DNA from: Geminicoccaceae bacterium
GTDB taxonomy: Bacteria; Pseudomonadota; Alphaproteobacteria; Geminicoccales; Geminicoccaceae
NCBI GenBank assembly: GCA_020638465.1
Contig: JACKIM010000002.1
Location: 1,550,001-1,614,000 of the forward strand
Direction of reading: 5' to 3'
DNA: 64,000 nt
Made by a program: the position numbers and the translations under genes. Below, in pieces: positions 53,952 to 62,742 of the stretch. The notes under the pieces are model-generated. The model ran no database searches, was not told where the DNA came from, and was given only the letters and a program-made list of their open reading frames with translations. Numbering within the stretch: the first letter of the stretch is position 1; every line of letters begins with the position of its first letter.

Positions 53952-55968
53952 CACCTTGGACAGATCGGTCAACGACCCGCTCGTCGTGTTCATGCCGTCG
54001 GGCAGGCGCGGTCGCTTTCCCGTCGGCACACCGGTCCTGCAGGCTGCCCGCTCGCTGGGTGTCGATATCGACAGCGTATGCGGTGGCCGCGCCATATGCG
54101 GACGGTGTCAGATCCGGATTGCCGAGGGACAATTCGCCAAGCACGGAATCACGAGTTCCTCCAGCCATCTCGAACAGCTGACTCGCAGCGAGACCCGCTA
54201 TGCCGGGCGCAAACACCTCGCTTCCGACCGACGCCTCTCCTGCCAGGCGCGGCTGGTCAAGGACGTGGTCATCGACGTTCCGGCCGAAAGCCAGGTGCAC
54301 AAGCAGGTCGTGCGCAAGCGTGCCGAGGCCCGTGCCATCGAGATCGATCCCGTCCTGCGACCCTACTACATCGAGGTCGAGGAACCGGACATGTACCATG
54401 CCCGGGGCGACCTGGAACGGGTCGAGGAAGCCCTGCGCAACCAGTGGAACCTGGGCGGTGTCTCCATCGACCTGAAGACATTGCGCGCACTGCAGGCCAA
54501 GCTGCGCAAGGGCGACTGGAAGATCACCGTGATGGTGCATGACGACCATCGCATCATCGCGACGCGGCCGGGCTTTCACGACAAGGTCTACGGGGTCGCC
54601 GTGGACGTCGGCTCGACGACCATCGCCGCCCATCTGTGCGACCTCCTGTCGGGTGAGGTGCTGGCCTCATCGGGCATGATGAACCCTCAAATCCGCTTCG
54701 GCGAAGACCTGATGAGCCGGGTTTCCTACGTGATGATGAACCCCGGCGGCGATGCGGAAATGACCCTGGTGGTCCGCGAGACGCTGACGGCACTTATCGG
54801 CCAGCTCGCCGTAGAAGCGATGATCGATCCCAACGACATTTTCGAGATGGTGTTTGTCGGCAACCCGGTCATGCATCATCTCCTTCTCGGCATCAATCCG
54901 GTCGAACTGGGCGGCGCTCCCTTTGCCCTGGCGACGGACGGAGCGATGGAGCTATGGTCAGGCGAGATCGGCATGACCGCCGTCAATGACAGCGCGCGCG
55001 TCTACATCCTGCCCTGCATCGCCGGGCATGTCGGAGCCGATTGCAGCGGCGTGATCCTCTCGGAAACCCCTCACCTGCGCGACGAGATGACGCTCGTCGT
55101 CGATGTCGGCACGAATGCCGAGATCGTCTTGGGCAATCACAACGGCCTTGTCGCCTGTTCCTCCCCCACCGGTCCGGCTTTCGAGGGCGCACAACTGTCG
55201 AGCGGCCAGCGTGCGGCACCGGGCGCCATCGAGCGAGTCCGCATCGACCGGGCGACGTTCGAGCCGCGCTTCCGGATCATCGGACACGATCTGTGGTCGG
55301 ATCACGAGGCGTTCGGGCAGGTGGCCAGATCCACGGGCGTTACCGGCATTTGCGGCTCGGGTATCATCGAGGTCATCGGCGAGATGTATCTCTGTGGCCT
55401 CATCAATCAGGATGGGGTCATCGACGGCCGGATGATGGAGCGCACCGACCGGATCGTGGCCGATGGACGAACCTTCTCCTATGTGCTGCACCGCGGCGAG
55501 CCGGAAATACGTATCACCCAGAACGACGTGCGGGCCATTCAGCTTGCCAAGGCGGCCCTGTACGCCGGATGCCGGCTGCTCATGGACAGGCTGAACGTTG
55601 ATCAGGTCGACAGGATCATGCTGGCCGGCGCATTCGGAAGCCATATCGACCCTCTCTACGCCGTACTTCTTGGGCTCATTCCCGATTGTCCCCTCGACCG
55701 TGTCCATGCCGCCGGCAATGCTGCCGGGACGGGTGCTCGCATAGCCCTCTTGAACAAGGCGCAACGGCGCCAGATCGAAACCGTGGTGCGTACCATCCAG
55801 AAGGTCGAAACGGCTGTGGAACCCCGCTTCCAGGAGCATTTCGTGGCTGCGATGGCCATTCCGCACAAGACGGCTCCGACGCCGCATCTCGCAGCTGCGG
55901 TCGATCTTCCTGCAAAAAAGCCCGCTTCGGCAACCGAGGAAAGCCGCCGTCGACGTCGACGAAACTGA
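53920..55968 (+). CDS. RACo-type ATP-dependent reductive activator of corrinoid proteins
   Basis: A 682-aa protein. N-terminal 2Fe-2S ferredoxin (about 20-110) with CGGRAICGRCQIRI and LSCQARL, a linker, then the ASKHA ATPase region (DUF4445): VYGVAVDVGSTTIAAHLCDL, VVDVGTNAEIVLGNHN, CSSPTGPAFEGAQLSSG and IMLAGAFGSHIDPLYAVLLG. It reduces inactive Co(II) corrinoid to Co(I). Two adjacent GTG codons (53920, 53923) after GGGGAG are possible starts. The last ~70 residues are low-complexity and basic. Last gene of the operon. Confidence 0.9.
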   Translation: MVNDAGAGRADTLDRSVNDPLVVFMPSGRRGRFPVGTPVLQAARSLGVDIDSVCGGRAICGRCQIRIAEGQFAKHGITSSSSHLEQLTRSETRYAGRKHLASDRRLSCQARLVKDVVIDVPAESQVHKQVVRKRAEARAIEIDPVLRPYYIEVEEPDMYHARGDLERVEEALRNQWNLGGVSIDLKTLRALQAKLRKGDWKITVMVHDDHRIIATRPGFHDKVYGVAVDVGSTTIAAHLCDLLSGEVLASSGMMNPQIRFGEDLMSRVSYVMMNPGGDAEMTLVVRETLTALIGQLAVEAMIDPNDIFEMVFVGNPVMHHLLLGINPVELGGAPFALATDGAMELWSGEIGMTAVNDSARVYILPCIAGHVGADCSGVILSETPHLRDEMTLVVDVGTNAEIVLGNHNGLVACSSPTGPAFEGAQLSSGQRAAPGAIERVRIDRATFEPRFRIIGHDLWSDHEAFGQVARSTGVTGICGSGIIEVIGEMYLCGLINQDGVIDGRMMERTDRIVADGRTFSYVLHRGEPEIRITQNDVRAIQLAKAALYAGCRLLMDRLNVDQVDRIMLAGAFGSHIDPLYAVLLGLIPDCPLDRVHAAGNAAGTGARIALLNKAQRRQIETVVRTIQKVETAVEPRFQEHFVAAMAIPHKTAPTPHLAAAVDLPAKKPASATEESRRRRRRN

Positions 55969-56066
55969 AACAGGAAACGTATCTACCAAACCGGTAGCTT
56001 GACCCAAGCGGCGAATATCCCGCAACCTGAACAAAACCATCGCCTTCAAGGGGGCAGAAAACAAAA

Positions 56067-56090
56067 GAGGTCGCCACGTATGGCGACCTC
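56067..56090 (-). terminator. Terminator-like hairpin with T-tract on the minus strand
   Basis: GAGGTCGCCA and TGGCGACCTC form a perfect 10-bp stem with loop CGTA. On the plus strand no T-run follows. On the minus strand the stem is followed by TTTTGTTTTC, as in an intrinsic terminator, though no minus-strand protein gene lies upstream. Confidence 0.6.
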
Positions 56091-56137
56091 GACTCAAGGC
56101 TTCTGCAGAACAGCTGACCCGACGAGACGCTGCGCTG

Positions 56138-56169
56138 GCTGAGGGTTATTCCCTTAGCTTTTGTTGTTG
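56138..56169 (+). terminator. Intrinsic terminator downstream of the C1 operon
   Basis: GCTGAGGG (56138-56145) pairs with CCCTTAGC (56151-56158, one G-U) around TTATT, followed by TTTTGTTGTTG. It lies 170 bp after the RACo gene stop. Confidence 0.7.
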
Positions 56170-56302
56170 ATAAGGACCCTAACGTAGATCATTTCGGCTG
56201 ACAATCACGTTCATCTCTCCAACTCCATGGGTAAAAATCCCGAATCCTTGACGATCGACAAGGACGGAGCATGCGAACGGACTGACGGGAAAAAGCGCAA
56301 CG

Positions 56303-57067
56303 GTGGAAATTAAAACAGAGAACAACATTCTGGAACAGTTCGGTGAAGCCCGGCACGATCGTCGACGTCTCGTGATCGAGGGATTTCACGCGATCAAGCA
56401 TGCTCTCCGGTTTGGTGCACAAATCTCGCTGACGGTTTGCCGCGACCCGCAACAGATGCGTCACATGGTCGCTACCCTTGCTCCGGATATCGGGGCGCAG
56501 CTTGAATCCGGCTGCAACGTCATCTCTCCAGGACTGTTCGAGCGACTGGGATCGCGCAGGGTCGACACCGGCATGCTGGCGATTGCCACACGTCCCGCAT
56601 TCGATATCGGTGCCGTGATGGGAATGACACGGCGCGCACCGACAATCATCGTCGAACGCACCGCCCACCCCGGCAATCTCGGTGCCGTCATCCGCAGTTC
56701 GGCCGCCGCTGGTGCCCATGCCGTACTCGCTCTGGGCGATGACGATCCGTGGCAGGCGGGCGCCCTGCGCGGCAGTGCCGGGCTCCATTTCGCGCTGCCC
56801 GTCGGTCGCATCGATCCCGACGACCTGCAAAATGACATGGCCCGGCCGCTATGGGCGATCCATCCCGAAGGAGAAGATCTGGCCTTATTGACCATTCCGG
56901 ATGATGTGTTGCTGGCATTCGGCAGTGAAAGGCAGGGGCTGAGCAGCGAACTCCTGGCATTGGCCGACCGCCGTGTGGCCATACCCATGCAGCAAGGCGT
57001 CTCCTCGCTCAACCTCGCGGCATCCGCCGCGGTGCTGCTCTATCACTGGCGCCTGCAGGCGTGCTAA
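56303..57067 (+). CDS. SpoU/TrmH-family RNA 2'-O-ribose methyltransferase
   Basis: A 254-aa protein with the three SPOUT motifs: HPGNLGAVIRSSAAAGAHAV (1), LAFGSERQGLSSELL (2) and IPMQQGVSSLNLAASAAVLL (3), which form the knotted SAM site. The N-terminus (about 1-95) is an RNA-binding substrate domain like TsnR/RlmB relatives. GTG start at 56303. Target RNA cannot be told. 9 bp upstream of the acyl-CoA ligase gene. Confidence 0.88.
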   Translation: MEIKTENNILEQFGEARHDRRRLVIEGFHAIKHALRFGAQISLTVCRDPQQMRHMVATLAPDIGAQLESGCNVISPGLFERLGSRRVDTGMLAIATRPAFDIGAVMGMTRRAPTIIVERTAHPGNLGAVIRSSAAAGAHAVLALGDDDPWQAGALRGSAGLHFALPVGRIDPDDLQNDMARPLWAIHPEGEDLALLTIPDDVLLAFGSERQGLSSELLALADRRVAIPMQQGVSSLNLAASAAVLLYHWRLQAC

Positions 57068-57076
57068 CGTCTTCAC

Positions 57077-58690
57077 ATGCTTGAGCGCGCGTCAACAATC
57101 CATGAACTGAGAAGATCCTTTCGCTGGCATATTCCGGCGAGCATGAACATTGCAGAATTGTGCTGTACCCGGCATGCGGACCGATCCAACCGACCGGCCC
57201 TCATCCTCCACGATGAAAACCGGACCGTAGGTTTCCTCGACCTCGAACGCCGGGCATCGCGCCTCGCCCATGTCATGGCGGCGCATGGAGTGGTGCGTGG
57301 CGATCGCGTGGCGATCTTCCTCGACCAGCAACTGGATACTGCCGCCGCCCACATCGCCACGAGCAAGATCGGCGCCATCGCCCTTCCGCTCTTTCGCCTG
57401 TTCGGCCCGGACGCCTTGCAGCACCGACTGCATGACAGCGGCGCGAAACTCGTGCTCACCGATGCGGAGGGCAGCGAGCGCATCGCCATGATCCGCGACG
57501 AACTGCCCGAACTCGCGACCGTGCTCGTCACCGGAGTCCCGCTCGAATGCCAGTTGGAGAATGCCCGCGACCGGTTCGACGCCGTTTCCACATCGAGCAA
57601 CGACCCGGCAGTGCTGATCTATACCTCCGGCACCAGTGGCCCGCCGAAGGGTGCGCTGCACGCGCAGCGCGTCCTGCTGGGGCACCTTCCGGGCGTGCAG
57701 ATGACGCATGAGTTCTTTCCACATGACGGCGACTGCTTCTGGACGCCGGCCGACTGGGCCTGGATCGGCGGCTTGCTCGATGTCCTGCTGCCGAGCCTCT
57801 ATTTCGGTGTTCCGGTCGTCGCTACCCGGCTTGGAAAGTTCGACCCGCACGCCGCTGCCGACCTGATGGGCCGCCATGACGTTCGCAATGCCTTCCTGCC
57901 CCCGACCTCGCTCAAGCTGATGCGCGATGCGCAGATCGACGCGCGAGCGCACGGTGCCATCCTGCGTTCGATCGGCAGCGGCGGCGAGCGTCTCGGCGAC
58001 GAGGTTCTCGGCTGGGCGCAGGACAGCTTCGGCGTGACCATCAATGAGTTCTACGGCCAGACCGAATGCAATCTGGTTGTCTCCAATCTCGCCCAGCTTG
58101 CAGCGCCAAGGGCGGAGTCGATGGGCATGGCCGTGCCGGGCCACGAAGTCGCGATCATCGACGGGAACGGCGACCCGGTAATGCCGGGCAAAACCGGCAG
58201 CATCGCGGTACGCCACCCCGACCCCGTCATGTTTCTCGGCTACTGGAACCAGCCCGAGGCCACCCGCGCCAAATTCCGCGGCAACTGGCTGGTCACCGGC
58301 GACCTCGGACGCATGGATGAGGACGGTTTCTTCACCTATCTCGGTCGGGAGGACGACCTGATCACCAGCGCGGGCTATCGCATCGGGCCGGCCGAGGTCG
58401 AGGCCTGCCTCATGCGCCACGAGGCGGTGGCCATGTGCGCCGTCATTGGCGTTCCCGACGAGTTGCGCGGCGAACGCGTCAAGGCGTTCATCGTCCTGCG
58501 TCAGGGAGCATCCCCAGGCGAAGAACTTTCGAACAATATCCGGAATTTCGTTCGTCATAGACTGGCCGCGCACGAATATCCCAGGGAAATAGAATTTCTT
58601 CATGAATTGCCCATGACGGCCACAGGCAAGATCCGCCGCATGGACCTCCGTCAACTCGGCTCTGGACAGACCCGCCAGCCGGTACGATAG
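57077..58690 (+). CDS. AMP-dependent acyl-CoA synthetase (medium/short-chain type)
   Basis: A 537-aa adenylate-forming enzyme. Motifs in order: IYTSGTSGPPKGALH (P-loop), FTPADWAWIGG-like FWTPADWAWIGGLLD, INEFYGQTECN, VTGDLGRMDEDGFFTYLGRE, TSAGYRIGPAEVE and, near the end, TATGKIRRMD with the catalytic Lys. It activates a carboxylic acid to acyl-CoA; acetate, propionate or a medium-chain acid are possible. The N-terminal FRWHIPASMNIAEL is typical of the MACS/ACSM group. Confidence 0.88.
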   Translation: MLERASTIHELRRSFRWHIPASMNIAELCCTRHADRSNRPALILHDENRTVGFLDLERRASRLAHVMAAHGVVRGDRVAIFLDQQLDTAAAHIATSKIGAIALPLFRLFGPDALQHRLHDSGAKLVLTDAEGSERIAMIRDELPELATVLVTGVPLECQLENARDRFDAVSTSSNDPAVLIYTSGTSGPPKGALHAQRVLLGHLPGVQMTHEFFPHDGDCFWTPADWAWIGGLLDVLLPSLYFGVPVVATRLGKFDPHAAADLMGRHDVRNAFLPPTSLKLMRDAQIDARAHGAILRSIGSGGERLGDEVLGWAQDSFGVTINEFYGQTECNLVVSNLAQLAAPRAESMGMAVPGHEVAIIDGNGDPVMPGKTGSIAVRHPDPVMFLGYWNQPEATRAKFRGNWLVTGDLGRMDEDGFFTYLGREDDLITSAGYRIGPAEVEACLMRHEAVAMCAVIGVPDELRGERVKAFIVLRQGASPGEELSNNIRNFVRHRLAAHEYPREIEFLHELPMTATGKIRRMDLRQLGSGQTRQPVR

Positions 58691-58815
58691 AGGTGGCGTT
58701 GGGCATTCATCGAACTGTTGAACCCTGGATGTGCGCCATTCTCCCATTGTAATGCATGTCCTGTCGTTCGAGCAGCATGCCTGGATGACGAGAAATCGAG
58801 GGCCGGGATCGACCT

Positions 58816-60318
58816 TTGGCTTTGAAAAGACAATTTTCCATCCTCCCGCAACTCAGTGCAGTCGTCGACCTGCGACCGATCGGGTTGGTCACCGGCACGG
58901 TGCTGATCGTGCTGTCGGTGTTCATGATACCGCCTCTCATCGCCGACCTGGTGCTGGACAACCCCGACTGGCAGGTGTTCTTCGTATCCGCCTGCGCCAC
59001 ATGTTTCCTGGGTGCCGTCCTGGTCCTGATGAACCGGGGCCATCGCACGGGCGAGCTCACGATCCGGCAGGGATTCGTGCTGACCAACACGGTCTGGCTC
59101 GTCACGTCCCTGTTCGGCGCCCTGCCTTTGATGCTCTCCGGACTTGGCATAGGGATCACCGATGCCTTCTTCGAGGCGGCAAGCGGTCTCACGACGACTG
59201 GTGCCACCGTCCTGACCGGCCTCGACAACATGCCACGCGGGATCCTGCTCTGGCGTGCCATATTGCAATGGCTGGGAGGCATCGGCATCATCGTCATGGG
59301 CATTGCCGTCCTGCCGATGCTCAATATCGGCGGCATGCAACTGTTTCGCACGGAAAGCTCGGATCGCTCGGAGAAGATCCTGCCGCGCGCCGCCCAGATC
59401 GCCTCCAACAGTGGCGTGGTCTATGTCCTGCTGACCATCCTGTGTGCAGCCGCCTACATGATTGCCGGCATGGAAAGCTTCGAGGCCGTGGCCCATTCCA
59501 TGACGACACTTTCCACCGGCGGTCTTTCGACTCGCGACGCGTCCATTGGCGGCTTCAACAACTCGGCGATCGAGTGGACGTCCTCACTGTTCATGACCCT
59601 CGCCGGCCTGCCCTTCGTGCTCTACATCCAGTTCCTCAGGGGAAGCTTCCGGCCGATTGTCACCGATGTTCAGGTCCGGTGGTATCTGTGCATCATCGGC
59701 ATTGGCGTCGCAGCTCTCGCGACCGAACATTTCATCAACGGAGACCCGTTCCAGCAACCCGGGGAAATATTGCGACACTCGGTTTTCGGTGCGGTAACCG
59801 TCATAACCGGAACCGGATATTCGGCTGACGACTACAGCAAGTGGGGTCCGCTGGCCATCGCCATGATCTTCTTCTATTCCTGTATCGGCGGATGCACCGG
59901 CTCCACCACCGGCGGCATCAAGATCTTTCGCTTCGTTGTCCTCTACCAGATCTCCCGCGTGCAGTTGCTGCGCCTGTTCCAGCCCAGCGGCGTTTTCCGT
60001 GTGGTCTATAACCGGCGTACGCTGGCCGATGCCACCGCCACCTCGGTGCTCGCCTTCATCTTCATCTTCGGCTTGACCTTCGTGGTGGTCTGCCTTCTGC
60101 TGGCCATGTCGGGGCTCGATTTCGTCGCCGCCATGTCCGGCTCGATCGCCGCGCTTGCGAATGTAGGCCCGGGTCTCGGCCCGATCATCGGCCCGGCCGG
60201 CAACTATGCCACCGTGACCGATTCGGCCAAATGGGTCCTGTCCTTCGCCATGCTTGCCGGACGGCTGGAGCTGTTCACCATTCTCGTCCTGTTCGTTCCC
60301 GCTTTTTGGCGAGCCTGA
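58816..60318 (+). CDS. TrkH-family potassium uptake protein
   Basis: A 500-aa membrane protein with the repeated M1-P-M2 modules of TrkH/TrkG. Selectivity-filter glycines are visible in AASGLTTTGATVL, TTLSTGGLSTRD, AVTVITGTGYS and SIAALANVGPGLG; GGCTGSTTGGIKIFRF is the conserved TrkH block. It imports K+ with a TrkA regulator, not in this window. The start is TTG at 58816. It overlaps the TerB-like gene by one base (TGATG). Confidence 0.93.
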   Translation: MALKRQFSILPQLSAVVDLRPIGLVTGTVLIVLSVFMIPPLIADLVLDNPDWQVFFVSACATCFLGAVLVLMNRGHRTGELTIRQGFVLTNTVWLVTSLFGALPLMLSGLGIGITDAFFEAASGLTTTGATVLTGLDNMPRGILLWRAILQWLGGIGIIVMGIAVLPMLNIGGMQLFRTESSDRSEKILPRAAQIASNSGVVYVLLTILCAAAYMIAGMESFEAVAHSMTTLSTGGLSTRDASIGGFNNSAIEWTSSLFMTLAGLPFVLYIQFLRGSFRPIVTDVQVRWYLCIIGIGVAALATEHFINGDPFQQPGEILRHSVFGAVTVITGTGYSADDYSKWGPLAIAMIFFYSCIGGCTGSTTGGIKIFRFVVLYQISRVQLLRLFQPSGVFRVVYNRRTLADATATSVLAFIFIFGLTFVVVCLLLAMSGLDFVAAMSGSIAALANVGPGLGPIIGPAGNYATVTDSAKWVLSFAMLAGRLELFTILVLFVPAFWRA

Positions 60319-60776
60319 TGCTGGATCTCTGGAAGACACTGACCGGACTCGTCGGCAACACTCCCCCATCCTCCCGCAAGGCCGACGCCCATCGAATTGC
60401 GGCAGCCGCGCTGCTGGTCGAGGCGGGCTGCGTTGACGGCCAGATGGATGGCATCGAACGCGATCAGATCGAATCCCTTCTTGCCAACCATTTCGGACTG
60501 GACACCGACGAGGCGCGATCCCTTCTCGATGCAGGGGAAAAGGCCGCACGGGAAAGTGTCGAATGGCACGGCTTTACGCACACCATCATGCGGGCCTTCG
60601 ATCACGATGCCCATGTCGAACTCATCGAAATGCTCTGGCAGGTCGTGCTGTCGGATGGCCGGCTGCATGACTACGAGGCTTCGCTGATGCGACGCATCAC
60701 CGGCCTGCTCTATGTCAGCGGCTCCGAAAGTGCCGAGGCGCGCAACCGGGCCAGGAAAGCTCTCGGGCTCGACTGA
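60318..60776 (+). CDS. TerB-like helical protein
   Basis: A 152-aa protein, all-helical, with RIAAAALLVEAGCVDGQMDG and LIEMLWQVVLSDGRLHDYEA, the paired acidic repeats of the TerB/tellurite-resistance domain (COG4103). Such acidic sites may bind metal. It shares a base with the trkH stop. Adjacent to convergent lipoprotein gene, 3 bp away. Function unknown. Confidence 0.82.
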   Translation: MLDLWKTLTGLVGNTPPSSRKADAHRIAAAALLVEAGCVDGQMDGIERDQIESLLANHFGLDTDEARSLLDAGEKAARESVEWHGFTHTIMRAFDHDAHVELIEMLWQVVLSDGRLHDYEASLMRRITGLLYVSGSESAEARNRARKALGLD

Positions 60777-60779
60777 AAG

Positions 60780-61370
60780 CTATCGGAACGTACGCAGGGT
60801 CAGGTCGAGCTTCATTCGGTTGCCCTGGGCATTTTCCGTAACGGCCAGGATGAAGGCCGCGGCCGGACGGGCACTGACATCGCGCCACATGAGCTGCTTT
60901 TCGGCACCTGCGAACTCGTAGACACTGCCTTCCCGCCAGTCACGGGGATACCACGTCGGTCGCTGCAAGCAGGCCTGAATGGCATGTTCCAGATCGGCGA
61001 AACTCGACTCGAGGATATCCGTTCGTCCCATGCGGACCGGGCTTCCCTGGCACCTGTAGACCGCCGTCGGAAACGTCGTGCCCTCGATTTCGCACTTGAC
61101 GAATGGATAGGGCTTTTCCGCGCCACTCCAGCGCCAGTTCGCTTCGATCGTGCCGGCACGCAGGCTCGCGAAGCCACCTCGCATGGCCTCGACCAGCCGC
61201 GCCATGGAATCGCACATCGATGGCGGGGGCTCGGGAACAACACTGGTTTGGGGCTGAGGTGCAGCCACTTCCGGCAACGATTCCGGACGAGCAGGCACCT
61301 CGTCCCGACCGCAGGCCGTCAGAACGAACAGGACAAACAGCCATACGGCCAGCAGATCGCCGTGCTTCAA
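60780..61370 (-). CDS. Predicted lipoprotein, unknown family
   Basis: A 196-aa protein with a lipobox: MKHGDLLAVWLFVLFVLTAC/GRDE, so lipid-modified Cys20, followed by a proline-rich linker (about 24-50) and a globular domain with four Cys. I do not recognise the domain. Its ATG overlaps the fnr stop as ATGA, so it is translated from the fnr mRNA. No signal of transfer; codon use matches neighbours. Confidence 0.65.
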   Translation of the reverse strand: MKHGDLLAVWLFVLFVLTACGRDEVPARPESLPEVAAPQPQTSVVPEPPPSMCDSMARLVEAMRGGFASLRAGTIEANWRWSGAEKPYPFVKCEIEGTTFPTAVYRCQGSPVRMGRTDILESSFADLEHAIQACLQRPTWYPRDWREGSVYEFAGAEKQLMWRDVSARPAAAFILAVTENAQGNRMKLDLTLRTFR

Positions 61371-62083
61371 TCGCCCGCAACCCTGGCAAGTTGCGCCATG
61401 TCTGCGATGACGATACCTGCCTTGTCCACCCGGGCGAGGGTTCCATCCTTGCGCATTGCCGTAAACGTTCGACTCACCGTTTCAACCGTCAGTCCGAGAA
61501 AATCCGCTATATCACTCCTTCCCATCGGAAGGAGTACCACGTCACCCTCCTTGCGATCCAGACGTTGCGCCAGGCCGAGCAGAAAGGTCGCCAGACGCTC
61601 CCGCGCGGTCTTTCGTCCCAGCAGCAACATCTGTCCCTGGGCTGCCGCAAGTTCGGTGCTGGCCCTCGACAACAGGTTACGTTCCAATGACGGGTGATCT
61701 TCCATCATGTTGTGGAACTGGGAGCGCTTTATGCGGCATGCGAGCGTCGGCACCACCGCTTCGGCCGTATAGATGTAGTTGTCGCCATAGGCCAAGCCGA
61801 CGAAATCCCCCTTGATGAGAAACCCTGTCACCTGACGACGGCCATCGGGCATCAGCTTGTAGAGCTTGACCATGCCATCCACCACCGTGAAGACATATTC
61901 CGCCGGCTGCCCTTCCTCGATAAGACAGACTCCGGGCTGGATGCGTTGATGCGCGCAGAGCTGGGACATCCGGCTCAGAACATCCCGTTCCAGGCCAGCA
62001 CAGATACTCAGATGACGGACAGCGCAGTGGTCGCAGTAATGGACGACGCCACGATGTTCAAGGCGCACATCAGACCGAATCAT
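61367..62083 (-). CDS. fnrL: FNR-type oxygen-sensing transcription regulator (FnrL-like)
   Basis: A 238-aa Crp/Fnr protein. N-terminal Cys ligands HYCDHCAVRHLSIC (C17, C20, C28) plus an internal Cys in PTLACRIKRS make a 4Fe-4S site. The cyclic-nucleotide-like domain and dimer helix follow, then the helix-turn-helix with GLTVETVSRTFTAM, where E..SR is the FNR recognition pattern for TTGAT. The ATG at 62083 follows GAGGAAAG; 62104 is less likely. A perfect FNR box lies upstream, so it probably controls itself. Confidence 0.92.
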   Translation of the reverse strand: MIRSDVRLEHRGVVHYCDHCAVRHLSICAGLERDVLSRMSQLCAHQRIQPGVCLIEEGQPAEYVFTVVDGMVKLYKLMPDGRRQVTGFLIKGDFVGLAYGDNYIYTAEAVVPTLACRIKRSQFHNMMEDHPSLERNLLSRASTELAAAQGQMLLLGRKTARERLATFLLGLAQRLDRKEGDVVLLPMGRSDIADFLGLTVETVSRTFTAMRKDGTLARVDKAGIVIADMAQLARVAGD

Positions 62084-62165
62084 TGAGCTTTCCTCTGCTC
62101 GCAATGCCTGTTTGGTAACGTTTTTCTCATCAAGACCATAATCACGCGAAAACTAGCTGTTACCA

Positions 62166-62179
62166 TTGACCTGGGTCAA
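62166..62179. promoter_or_regulatory. FNR box upstream of fnrL and the divergent 158-aa gene
   Basis: TTGACCTGGGTCAA is a palindromic FNR-type site (TTGAC-N4-GTCAA). It lies 83-96 bp upstream of the fnrL ATG and 87-100 bp upstream of the divergent ATG at 62266, so it could control either or both. Confidence 0.75.
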
Positions 62180-62265
62180 TGTGACCCTGCTGTCGTTGAA
62201 AGAAATTCAAAGCCCCGAACTTATTCTCGTATTGGTTTTGGAATGGTTCAGTAGGACAACCTCGA

Positions 62266-62742
62266 ATGTGGACCTGGCAAGCATTGCAGAAACGGGAACT
62301 CGACCTTGCCGTTCCCCTGCTTTCGGCAATTGCACCACACGACCTCGCCGGTTTTTCGAGACAGGCACAAGCCTGTCTGGACGAGCCGTATGGCGGCGTC
62401 ATGACGGTTCGAACCGCCAGCGGCTGCATCGTCGTCGTCGCCATGTTCCACCAGCTCGCCCCCCGGTCGACGCTCAGCATCGACTGGCTGCGCCTGATCG
62501 AAATGGGCCGGCCGGAAACGACCATCAAGGCTTTCCTCGATTCGCTGCTGGACCTTGCGGGCCTGCATGCCAGCCCCTCCATCCGGATCGAGGGGGATGC
62601 TTCGGGGTGCGAGACGGTCGACCGGCACCTCGATGGACGACTAGGCCATCATTTCGGGTTCCGGTGGATTGAAAGCGGCTGGCTGTCACAACTCCCGGAT
62701 GTCGGACAACTGCCGGTGTCTCCCCCCCTCCCGCGTACTTGA
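62266..62742 (+). CDS. Conserved hypothetical protein, possibly FNR-controlled
   Basis: A 158-aa protein, MWTWQALQKRELDLAVPLLS, with LSIDWLRLIEMGRPETTIKA in the middle. Strong GC in third positions supports coding. I do not recognise a domain; its fold may be GNAT-like but that is weak. It is divergent from fnrL across an FNR box. The start at 62266 has a poor ribosome site; the frame is the best supported of those overlapping here. Confidence 0.55.
   Translation: MWTWQALQKRELDLAVPLLSAIAPHDLAGFSRQAQACLDEPYGGVMTVRTASGCIVVVAMFHQLAPRSTLSIDWLRLIEMGRPETTIKAFLDSLLDLAGLHASPSIRIEGDASGCETVDRHLDGRLGHHFGFRWIESGWLSQLPDVGQLPVSPPLPRT

Larger units (their letters stand above)
55969..56302. other. Intergenic region between the RACo gene and the SpoU methyltransferase
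   Basis: No protein gene. It contains a perfect hairpin at 56067-56090, an intrinsic terminator at 56138-56169 for the plus strand, and, read on the minus strand, a possible small RNA ending at the first hairpin. Confidence 0.5.
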
